DNA of 7,876 nt from Methanothrix sp. (GTDB lineage: Archaea > Halobacteriota > Methanosarcinia > Methanotrichales > Methanotrichaceae). The notes beneath the pieces are model-generated. The model saw nothing but the letters and a program-made list of their open reading frames with translations. It had not been told where the DNA came from and did no database searches. Both the position numbers and the translations under genes were made by a program. This document shows positions 1 to 5,103 of this stretch, in pieces (the first letter of the stretch is position 1; each line of letters opens with the position of its first letter). The stretch is taken from assembly GCA_028688535.1 (NCBI GenBank), contig JAQTXY010000076.1, positions 1 to 7,876 of the forward strand. The letters are read 5' to 3'.

Positions 1-79
1 TCGTCCTTTTTCCCCTTCCTCAGTGTCAAACCGGCCTTTTCTCACCCTCCTCGAAGCATGTGTGCAATTTATTGGAAGG

Positions 80-87
80 CTTATAAA
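80..87 (-). promoter_or_regulatory. possible archaeal TATA box near left edge
   Basis: Read on the minus strand this is TTTATAAG, close to the archaeal TATA-box consensus. A start would be expected about 25 bases further left, near position 55. A GTG at 45-43 then opens a short frame (begins VRKGRFDTEEGEKG) that runs off the left edge, but its GGAGG directly abuts the GTG with no spacer. This may be the start of a gene lying mostly outside the window. The evidence is a single short motif, so confidence is low. The rest of 1-147 shows nothing else I can support. Confidence 0.25.
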
Positions 88-147
88 TTCATTTCGGAGG
101 GCTGGACCTAAACCAGGCCTTTCCTCTCAAAAACAGATGACGTAGCT

Positions 148-543
148 CTATTTCAGTCTCTTGACTGCTCCGTAACCTCTGGAGACGGATTTGCCCAGCC
201 CGAGGTGGTCCGGAATAGCAAATGTTGTGGTGAACTCTCCTCGTATTCCCGTTACCTTTGTCCCTTTCAGCAGGCAGATCTCATCCTTCATCCCTCCCAC
301 CTCCAGCCGGATGTGCTCCTTGGCCACATAGCCCAGCCCCTTTGAGGCGGAGAGGATGTTGCCCACCAGTATTCTTCTCAGCAGATCTCTTCTTTCCTCT
401 CTGCTTGCATTTATATATTTTGGATAGTTTTGCTGGCTGAGGGCCAGCCACGGAGTTATGAAGCAGTAGCTTAAAATTTCCTCAGAGCAGCCGAACTCCT
501 CGCCCTTCAGGGCGTAGAGCAAAATACCGGTATATAATCCAAG
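148..543 (-). pseudogene. Cas6b-like CRISPR endoribonuclease, C-terminal fragment
   Basis: This is the C-terminal part of a Cas6-type protein, resembling the Cas6b group that cuts precursor CRISPR RNA in methanogens and some bacteria. Two signatures support it: an ITPWLALSQQNYPKY segment followed by VGNILSASKGLGY, and near the C-terminus IPDHLGLGKSVSRGYG, the glycine-rich loop typical of the family. The frame is open only from a TAA at 544-546, and the only usual start inside is TTG at 522, in the middle of conserved sequence (preceded in frame by YTGIL). Full-length proteins are roughly 220 residues. The N-terminal half, where the catalytic histidines of Cas6b lie, is absent, so the fragment should not cut RNA. 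It ends at TAG 148-150. The break coincides with the edge of IS110-type DNA, suggesting insertion or a deletion next to it. No other cas gene or repeat array is visible. The family call is from remembered motifs and not from a search. Confidence 0.7.
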
Positions 544-575
544 TTAAAGAGAGCTTGAGGGAGGAAGTGACCCGC

Positions 576-613
576 GCTCGTGTTCTCATGTAAAACAGAA
601 ACGAAACACGAGC
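576..613. repeat. inverted repeat, 9-bp stem
   Basis: GCTCGTGTT at 576-584 is perfectly complementary to AACACGAGC at 605-613, with 20 bases between. It lies in the non-coding end of the IS110 remnant, downstream of the transposase. It could form an RNA hairpin, act as a terminator, or be a subterminal repeat of the element. No strong T-run follows on either strand. Confidence 0.6.
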
Positions 614-633
614 AGGAGTTGTCATCCTCCTGC
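612..633. repeat. inverted repeat, 7-bp stem
   Basis: GCAGGAG at 612-618 pairs perfectly with CTCCTGC at 627-633 around an 8-base loop. It overlaps the last two bases of the preceding inverted repeat, so the two stems cannot both form fully but could stack with minor fraying. On the plus strand the bases after it include TTTCTTTTTC at 641-650. Confidence 0.55.
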
Positions 634-667
634 ACCCGAGTTTCTTTTTCGAACTTCATGGCCAGCT

Positions 668-1429
668 CTAACCAGAGATCTTTTTGACACTTTCATCCTG
701 ATACATCTCTCGGTTCATCAGCAAATGGTGCAATATGCATAACACTTTTCTAGCCAAGGCAACAGCTGCAACGTTATGCCCTTTTTTAGCCTGTACCCTT
801 AAGAAGAATCTCTTTAACTTGGATTTATTTGTTCTGGCTATGACCTGAGCAACTTCCACAAGTATCCTTCTGATATGCCTTGAACCATGTTTAGTTATGC
901 TGCCTGTAACAAGTTTATCCGCTGACTGATAAACAGCTGGAGCCAAACCCGCCCAGGCCGCAAGTTGTTTTGGTTTATCGAAATCCTTGAAATCACCGAT
1001 CTCAGAAAGAATTATCACAGCTGCCGTAAATCCAATTCCTGGAATGGACATTGCAATCCTGAGATCCTCTTTCCTGCTCGCAACTCTGCCCTTGATTTCA
1101 TTGTCGAGTTCGTCGATCCTCTTCTAGATGGATTCCATCTGCTCTAAACCGCCTCGAATCAAAAGGACTTGAGTGGTATCACGGCTACCTCGGATGGATT
1201 CCTTTATCTAATCAGCCTTCTTTCTGATCTGCTTCACAGGAATGCCTTCGATAATCTCTTCGATACTGACTCCATCCAATAATGAGTTCAAGAGATAGAG
1301 ACCCGATTTGCCAAAGATATCCGCCAGCACTGAAGATAGCTTTATGCCACAACTTTCAAGTGCATGATGAATTCGGTTCTTCACTCTGGTCATGTCGTTG
1401 ACATATCCTTCCCTAGCTCTGGTTTGAAG
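668..1429 (-). pseudogene. IS110-family transposase, N-truncated with amber codons
   Basis: The minus-strand frame encodes the middle and C-terminal parts of an IS110/IS116/IS902 transposase. In order: a helical segment with EMTR-like MTRVKNRIHHALE and ADIFGKSGLYLLNSLL, a coiled stretch (KRIDELDNEI), a helix-hairpin-helix-like SIPGIGFTAA, and the C-terminal domain LAAWAGLAPAVYQSA then GSITKHGSRHIRRIL, where this family keeps its conserved serine. The N-terminal RuvC-like DEDD domain is missing, removed at the IS3 boundary at 1430. The frame is continuous without indels from 1429 to 668 but contains TAG at 1208-1210 and at 1124-1126, and it also ends in TAG at 668-670. Glutamine (CAG) would fit both internal sites, one transition away. 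Most simply this is a decaying copy; recoding of TAG is the alternative. The first 13 codons of the longer open frame, up to 1468, are read from the IS3 terminal repeat and are not native. Confidence 0.85.
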
Positions 1430-1464
1430 TGAACCCCTCCAAGTGGACAATAAGTTAAGCAATG
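1430..1464 (+). repeat. IS3 left terminal inverted repeat
   Basis: It begins TGAACCCCT and ends AGTTAAGCAATG. It matches the reverse complement of 2681-2715 at 29 of 35 positions; the mismatches are at repeat positions 10, 11, 12, 14, 22 and 23. The element termini are the conserved outer bases TGAACCCC. Confidence 0.92.
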
Positions 1465-1473
1465 CCAACTCAT

Positions 1474-1479
1474 GGAGGG
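1474..1479 (+). promoter_or_regulatory. ribosome binding site for OrfA
   Basis: GGAGGG lies 6 bases before ATG 1486. This decides for that start over the in-frame ATG at 1462, which sits inside the terminal repeat and has no such site. Confidence 0.75.
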
Positions 1480-1485
1480 AAACAT

Positions 1486-1815
1486 ATGAAGAAGACGAGG
1501 CGGCGTTACGATCGAGACTTCAAGATATCAGTACTAGCTGAACTCGATGCAGGCAAGCCCCTTGCCCAAGTAGCTCGCGAATATGGCATTCATCCCAGTC
1601 TACCTTGCCGATGGAAGACGGAATTGGCTGAGAATCCTGAAAAAGCATTCAGAGGTAACGGAAACAAGTACAAAGATCAGGCAAGGATCGCAGAACTGGA
1701 ACGGCTTCTTGGCCAGGCCCATGCAGAAATTGAACTTTTAAAAAAAGCCTTCGCCATGACTCAGAAGAAGATCCACGAGGAGAGACTGAAACCGATGTTG
1801 AGGGACGATATATGA
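1486..1815 (+). CDS. IS3-family transposase OrfA (helix-turn-helix)
   Basis: This 109-residue protein is the DNA-binding first frame of the IS3 element. Residues 1-55 (MKKTRRRYDRDFK, then LAQVAREYGIHPSLPCRWK) form the helix-turn-helix that recognises the element ends. Near the C-terminus AELERLLGQAHAEIELLKKAFA is the leucine-zipper-like segment used for OrfA/OrfAB contact. The start at 1486 is chosen because of the GGAGGG six bases upstream. The stop TGA at 1813-1815 overlaps the OrfB ATG in an ATGA arrangement, so OrfB may be translated by coupling as well as by frameshifting at the A7 run at 1740-1746. In IS3 elements OrfA alone normally dampens transposition. The length is typical and the frame looks intact. 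Confidence 0.93.
   Translation: MKKTRRRYDRDFKISVLAELDAGKPLAQVAREYGIHPSLPCRWKTELAENPEKAFRGNGNKYKDQARIAELERLLGQAHAEIELLKKAFAMTQKKIHEERLKPMLRDDI
1740..1746 (+). promoter_or_regulatory. A7 slippery site for -1 frameshift (OrfAB)
   Basis: Seven A's are read as TTA AAA AAA GCC in the OrfA frame. The -1 frame, which is that of OrfB, has a TGA at 1731-1733 just before the run and is then open without a break to the end of OrfB. That is the layout expected for programmed -1 slippage in IS3 elements. A slip on the last AAA would give a fusion of about 401 residues (87 from OrfA plus 314), the usual size of the active OrfAB transposase. Confidence 0.75.
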
Positions 1816-2690
1816 TCATTCAAGATGCTCAGTCAAATGATCATCTGCTGCCAATTTCTCGATCCTGCCAGGCCCTCGAAGTAAGTCGCGGCGGCTATTA
1901 TGAATGGCTAAAGCCATTTGAAGAGATCTCCTCAGAGAATGGCGAATATTTGGATCTGGTTGGTCAGATTCAAGAGATCGCTTCCGAGTTTACTTGTTAC
2001 GGATACAGAAGGATCACTGCAGAACTCAGGAATCGAGGTCATGCTGTCAACCATAAGCGCGTGCTGAAAATCATGCGACAGGAAAAACTGCTTTGCCATA
2101 AGAGAAGATTCAAGCCAGTAACCACCGATTCCACACATGGCCTGCCCACATATCCAAACCTTTTGAAAAACAAGGAAATTACAGGACTGAACCAGGTTTG
2201 GGCTTCTGATATCACGTATGTGCAGTTGCCGCATGAGCACATCTATCTCGCGGTCGTTCTGGATCTGTACAGCAGAAAGTGCATTGGATGGGATCTGAGC
2301 AGGAGCCTAAAAAGCGACCTGGCCATGAATGCTCTGGCAAAAGCACTGGTGAGCAGGACAACTGAATCTCTAGACGATCTTATTCATCATTCTGATCAGG
2401 GCGTTCAATATGCGTCCAAGGATTATGTAGACTGTCTTAAGGCGCATAGCATCCAGATCAGCATGTCGAGAAAGGGAAATCCGTATGACAATGCATTTGC
2501 TGAAAGTTTTATGAAAACTTTGAAGGTTGAGGAGGTATATATCAATGAATATGAGACATTTGAAGATGCTCTCAGAAATATCTGGCATTTTATTGAAGAT
2601 GTGTACAACAAAAAGAGGCTGCATTCAGCCCTGGGCTATAAATCTCCGATTCAGTTCGAAATGGAGGTTGCCTTAAATACCATTGCTTAA
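1812..2690 (+). CDS. IS3-family transposase OrfB, DDE integrase core
   Basis: This 292-residue frame is the catalytic part of the IS3 transposase. Residues about 20-110 carry the HTH_21-like lead-in (SRGGYYEWL, YGYRRITAELRNRG, RVLKIMRQEKLLC). The rve integrase core follows from LNQVWASDITYV. The three acidic residues are D133 (SDITYV), D195 (HHSDQGVQY) and E231 (AFAESFMKTLK), giving the DD(35)E spacing of the family, and the end shows NKKRLHSALGYKSP. ATG 1812 overlaps the OrfA stop. The main active product is probably the OrfAB fusion made at the A7 run rather than OrfB alone. No frameshift, nonsense codon or missing catalytic residue is seen, so this is the one element in the window that could still transpose. 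Confidence 0.96.
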   Translation: MIIQDAQSNDHLLPISRSCQALEVSRGGYYEWLKPFEEISSENGEYLDLVGQIQEIASEFTCYGYRRITAELRNRGHAVNHKRVLKIMRQEKLLCHKRRFKPVTTDSTHGLPTYPNLLKNKEITGLNQVWASDITYVQLPHEHIYLAVVLDLYSRKCIGWDLSRSLKSDLAMNALAKALVSRTTESLDDLIHHSDQGVQYASKDYVDCLKAHSIQISMSRKGNPYDNAFAESFMKTLKVEEVYINEYETFEDALRNIWHFIEDVYNKKRLHSALGYKSPIQFEMEVALNTIA

Positions 2691-2715
2691 CTCTTTGTCC
2701 ATTATCAGGGGTTCA
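2681..2715 (-). repeat. IS3 right terminal inverted repeat
   Basis: This is the partner of 1430-1464 and ends in AGGGGTTCA at 2715. It includes the last codons and stop of OrfB (TAA 2688-2690), so the coding frame runs into the terminal repeat. Confidence 0.92.
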
Positions 2716-3265
2716 GTCCACTATCCTGGATAACTATCTGGAGATTGCCGCCAAGGAGAATAAATCAACTATTGAGATCCTCGATTATCTGGTGGACCAG
2801 GAATTAAGAAGCAAGGAGGGTCGGTCTTTGGCTCTTAGAACGCGAAAGGCGGGTTTTCCTATGGAGAAAAGGTTAGTTGATTTCGATTTTGGATTTCAAC
2901 CGTCTCTGGATAAGGGTATCATCAATGATATCGCATCTTTGAAGTTCATCCATAATGCAGAGAACGTGGTATTACTTGGTCCGCCTGGTGTGGGAAAGAC
3001 TCATCTTGCCATCGCCTTAGGAATTGAAGCTGTCAGGGCGGGATTCAGAGTTCAATTTGCCAATGCTTCAGCTCTGATCGAGCGTCTTGCAAAAGCGGAC
3101 CGAGAGAAGAGGCTTGAAGAGATGATCAGAGAACTTTCTAGGTTTCAGCTTATCATTATCGATGAGATGGGCTATCTGCCGTTTGATGAATTTGGCGCTC
3201 ACTGCTTTTTTCAGCTCGTTTCCAGGCGATATGAGAGAGCATCGATTATCTTCACCTCAAACAAG
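2716..3265 (+). pseudogene. istB: IS21-family helper ATPase IstB, both ends lost
   Basis: This encodes the AAA+ helper ATPase of IS21 elements, which partners the IstA transposase in target choice. Immediately after the IS3 end the frame reads STILDNYLEIAAKENKS, an IstB N-terminal segment lacking roughly the first 10-20 residues. Counting from a GTG at 2792, DFDFGFQPSLDKG lies at about residue 30, Walker A is GPPGVGKT at 63-70, Walker B is LIIIDEMGYLP at 120-130, and sensor-1-like IIFTSNK ends near 158. IstB proteins normally continue with about 70 more residues (FSEWGEVF…LLDRLLHH); here similarity stops at about 3265 and unrelated residues run to TAG at 3335-3337. The gene is thus cut by IS3 at its 5' side and by a junction with the 3D-WD40 gene at its 3' side. 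No istA is present. The product should be inactive. Confidence 0.88.
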
Positions 3266-3366
3266 AATAGCCGCAGCAATAACATGATCCTTGAAAATGT
3301 CTCCCCATTCACCATAGGACTTATTTTACTTATGTAGATCGCCCAAGAACATCTAACAACAATATA

Positions 3367-4605
3367 GTGGAGGATGGTGTCTCAATAGCAGTAGATACTG
3401 ATGTTATTCCACATGAATCATGGGTTTATATAGAAAATATTGGCTGGCGACGTGCAGATGATGAAGGGGATCCAAATAGAATCACAGGGCATAGAATCGA
3501 TGTATTTATGTTTGTTCAAAGGCCAGAGGCGTTAGATTTTAGGCATCAGTATCTCAAAGTATGGACACTCCAACCTTCCGAACTGCTACCCAAGAATTGG
3601 AGGCCCGTTCCTGAAGTTGTTACGTCCTTATCCAACCCCCAAACTTTACTGGCGGTGGTTTCTCCAGAATCAGATCAATCATTGGTCCCAAGCCCATCGA
3701 CTTCTGCTGATTGGGCCAAGGCCAGCTGTACTGAGATTCGAACTTCTCCAAGCGACGCGAGAAGTGTCACCTTTAGCCCTGATGGCTATACATTGGCATC
3801 AGGAGTTGGCAACACAGTTACGCTATGGTATACTGCTAACAAATCCGAAATTCAGACTTTTGCCGGTCACCCAGGTATGTTTAGTAGCGTTAGAAGTGTT
3901 GCATTTAGCCCAGATGGCCACACCGTTGCTTCAGGAAGCGAAGATTCGACGATCAAGCTATGGGATATAGACAGTGGATCCGAGATTCGAACTCTAACTG
4001 GACACTCGTCTGGTTTATTTAGTATTGCTTTCAGCCCCGATAGCCGTACCCTTGCATCAGGAAGCTCTGACAACACAGTCAAGCTATGGGACACAGCTAG
4101 CGGATCTGAAATTCGTACGCTAACTGGACACTCGAGTCAAGTGTGGGGTGTTGCCTTTAGCCCTGATGGCCAAATCCTAGCATCCGGAAGCGCTGATGGC
4201 ACGGTCAAATTGTGGGACACATCCGACGGATCCGAGATCCGAACTCTCGCTGGGCACCAGGATTGTATAAGAAGTGTTGCCTTTAGCCCAGATGTCCGTA
4301 CCCTCGCTACTGGAAGCTATGACTACACGATCAAATTATGGGACACAGCCAGCGGATCCGAAATTCGAACTCTAACTGGACACTCGCATGTAGTAAATTG
4401 TATTGCCTTCAGCCCAGATGGTAGCACTCTCGCCTCTGGAAGCTCCGACAACACGGTTAAGCTATGGGATATCGCCAGCGGATTTGAGATTCAAACTTTC
4501 TCCAAACCCATGGATATAGTGCTTAGTCTTGCCTTTAGCCCTGATGGCCGTACACTGGCTGCTGGAAGCCGTGACTATAGGATCTACCTCTGGAAATTGG
4601 CTTGA
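3367..4605 (+). CDS. 3D-domain / seven-bladed WD40 propeller fusion protein
   Basis: From GTG 3367 this is 412 residues. Residues 5-68 match the 3D (Asp-Asp-Asp) domain, a double-psi beta-barrel fold related to lytic transglycosylases: SIAVDTDVIP, WVYIENIGWRRADDEGD, then GHRIDVFM and YLKVWTLQ. The three family aspartates correspond to D10, D32 and D45. A low-complexity linker (about 70-125, rich in P, S and T) leads to seven WD40 repeats at about 130-412, each with a SPDG turn and most with LW(D). Seven blades make a complete propeller, normally a protein-binding platform. The frame extends upstream to 3295 (TYVDRPRTSNNIVEDG) without another ordinary start, and no ribosome binding site precedes 3367; a signal peptide, usual for 3D proteins, is absent. 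The 5' end has therefore probably been lost at the junction with istB. Function is not established; a cell-surface or envelope role is inferred from the 3D domain. It may be an expressed short form or a pseudogene. Confidence 0.75.
   Translation: MEDGVSIAVDTDVIPHESWVYIENIGWRRADDEGDPNRITGHRIDVFMFVQRPEALDFRHQYLKVWTLQPSELLPKNWRPVPEVVTSLSNPQTLLAVVSPESDQSLVPSPSTSADWAKASCTEIRTSPSDARSVTFSPDGYTLASGVGNTVTLWYTANKSEIQTFAGHPGMFSSVRSVAFSPDGHTVASGSEDSTIKLWDIDSGSEIRTLTGHSSGLFSIAFSPDSRTLASGSSDNTVKLWDTASGSEIRTLTGHSSQVWGVAFSPDGQILASGSADGTVKLWDTSDGSEIRTLAGHQDCIRSVAFSPDVRTLATGSYDYTIKLWDTASGSEIRTLTGHSHVVNCIAFSPDGSTLASGSSDNTVKLWDIASGFEIQTFSKPMDIVLSLAFSPDGRTLAAGSRDYRIYLWKLA
3754..4602 (+). repeat. seven WD40 blade repeats, some near-identical
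   Basis: The unit is about 126 bp (42 residues). Blades begin near residues 130, 171, 216, 258, 300, 341 and 382 of the fusion protein. Blades 2, 3 and 5 all end SGSEIRTLTGHS, blades 3 and 6 share SGSSDNTVKLWD, and the DNA is also close (GGACACTCG recurs at each TGHS). The first and last blades are more diverged. High internal similarity points to recent duplication or conversion between blades. Confidence 0.85.
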
Positions 4606-4635
4606 TCGCCCCCGTCGTTTATTAGGTGACATGTT

Positions 4636-4673
4636 CCGTCTACAGTCCGGCGCAGAGATGATGGCTTAGACGG
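4636..4673. repeat. inverted repeat downstream of the WD40 gene
   Basis: CCGTCTA at 4636-4642 pairs with TAGACGG at 4667-4673 around 24 bases. It lies between the convergent 3' ends of the WD40 gene and the minus-strand pseudogene. It could be a weak terminator-like hairpin, but there is no T-run after it on either strand, so this is only a structural note. Confidence 0.35.
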
Positions 4674-4685
4674 CATATGGCGACC

Positions 4686-4994
4686 TCACGAGTACGCCTC
4701 CAGCGTCCTCTGCGCTCCCGGCATCTTCGCTTCTGCCTTCCTGCCTTTGGCCGGAGCCTGCTCGCTGTAGATGCAGAACACCAGGGTTAGTCAGCTCGGT
4801 TATCTTCTGCAGGTGGGGGTCCAGTGCCGGCGCGTAGAGCAGGATGGTGGCCTCCCTGGAGGGCTGCCTGAGGACCTGGGCCAGGTACTCCACCATCTCT
4901 CCGGCATCCTCGTTGAGCAGGGGGTCGCGTGCTCCACGATCCGGACGCTGTGATGGTTCTCCTGCAAGATGGCCACGTGCTGGTAGATTGAATG
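4686..4994 (-). pseudogene. unidentified gene remnant with two frameshifts
   Basis: On the minus strand three consecutive segments read as one protein if two single extra bases are removed: YQHVAILQENHHSVRIVEH, then DPLLNEDAGEMVEYLAQVL continuing through ATILLYAPALDPHLQKITELTN, then LVFCIYSEQAPAKGRKAEAK ending TLEAYS at TGA 4686-4688. The breaks fall near 4924-4932 and 4784-4788. A 111-residue frame open on this strand (4666-5001) only shares the middle segment; its ends are out-of-frame, with runs rich in R, G and S. The third-position G+C bias is kept throughout, supporting a former gene. I do not recognise the family. The reconstructed piece alternates helix-like and hydrophobic-strand-like segments with no catalytic motif I can name. 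The upstream part is missing, so it is also truncated. Confidence 0.5.
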
Positions 4995-5010
4995 TGTACA
5001 TGTAAAAGTA

Positions 5011-5018
5011 TTTATATC
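5011..5018 (+). promoter_or_regulatory. archaeal TATA box for the phosphoesterase gene
   Basis: TTTATATC with purine/A-rich GTAAAAGTA just upstream (possible BRE) resembles an archaeal promoter. Transcription would start about 25 bases on, near 5040, leaving a leader of about 60 bases before the GTG at 5104. It is the best promoter-like site in the window, and it sits right where G+C content drops. Confidence 0.45.
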
Positions 5019-5093
5019 TGTAAGATGGATAGAACCACCAGAGATATATGCCCAGGATGAATTTTAGAAATTTCGGCCTGGATGATTAACGGT

Positions 5094-5099
5094 GGAGGG
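5094..5099 (+). promoter_or_regulatory. ribosome binding site deciding the phosphoesterase start
   Basis: GGAGGG is followed by TTTT and then GTG at 5104. If translation began at the in-frame GTG at 5092, this site would lie inside the coding sequence. The 4-base spacing is short but workable. Confidence 0.55.
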
Positions 5100-5103
5100 T
5101 TTT

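Larger units (their letters stand above)
547..1429 (-). mobile_element. IS110-family element remnant
   Basis: This stretch holds the transposase body and the non-coding end downstream of it (547-667) of an IS110/IS1111-type insertion sequence. The right-hand part, which would carry the transposase N-terminus and the other element end, is cut exactly where the IS3 terminal repeat begins at 1430. The left limit is set where Cas6b-like coding sequence starts, so it is only approximate; elements of this family usually lack obvious long terminal repeats. With one end missing the copy should be unable to move. Confidence 0.65.
1430..2715 (+). mobile_element. complete IS3-family insertion sequence (1286 bp)
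   Basis: The element is bounded by 35-bp imperfect inverted repeats that match at 29 positions and holds two overlapping frames, OrfA and OrfB, as usual for IS3. The bases just outside (…GAAG on the left, GTCC… on the right) do not form the 3-4 bp target duplication expected after a simple insertion. The left flank is IS110 and the right flank is istB. It is therefore structurally intact but has probably been through a later rearrangement, or inserted at the junction of two other elements followed by deletion. Confidence 0.93.

Noticed and set aside
258..440. 60-codon plus-strand frame rich in P, S and R
   Set aside because: Antisense to the Cas6b fragment, of low-complexity composition and without motifs; a shadow frame.
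1124..1210. Pyrrolysine insertion as a firm explanation for the TAG codons
   Set aside because: No PYLIS-like evidence or pyl gene is in the window, the transposase is already truncated, and nearby genes use TAG as a final stop; kept only as an alternative.
1932..2624. Several minus-strand frames of 62-102 codons
   Set aside because: All lie opposite the intact OrfB, whose DDE motifs fix the real coding strand.
3617..3970. 117-codon frame within the 3D-WD40 gene
   Set aside because: Out of frame with the clear WD40 repeats and without recognisable features.
3754..4602. Regular ~126-bp repeats considered as a CRISPR-like or satellite array
   Set aside because: They are in frame, encode WD40 blades with conserved SPDG and LWD, and have no spacer structure.
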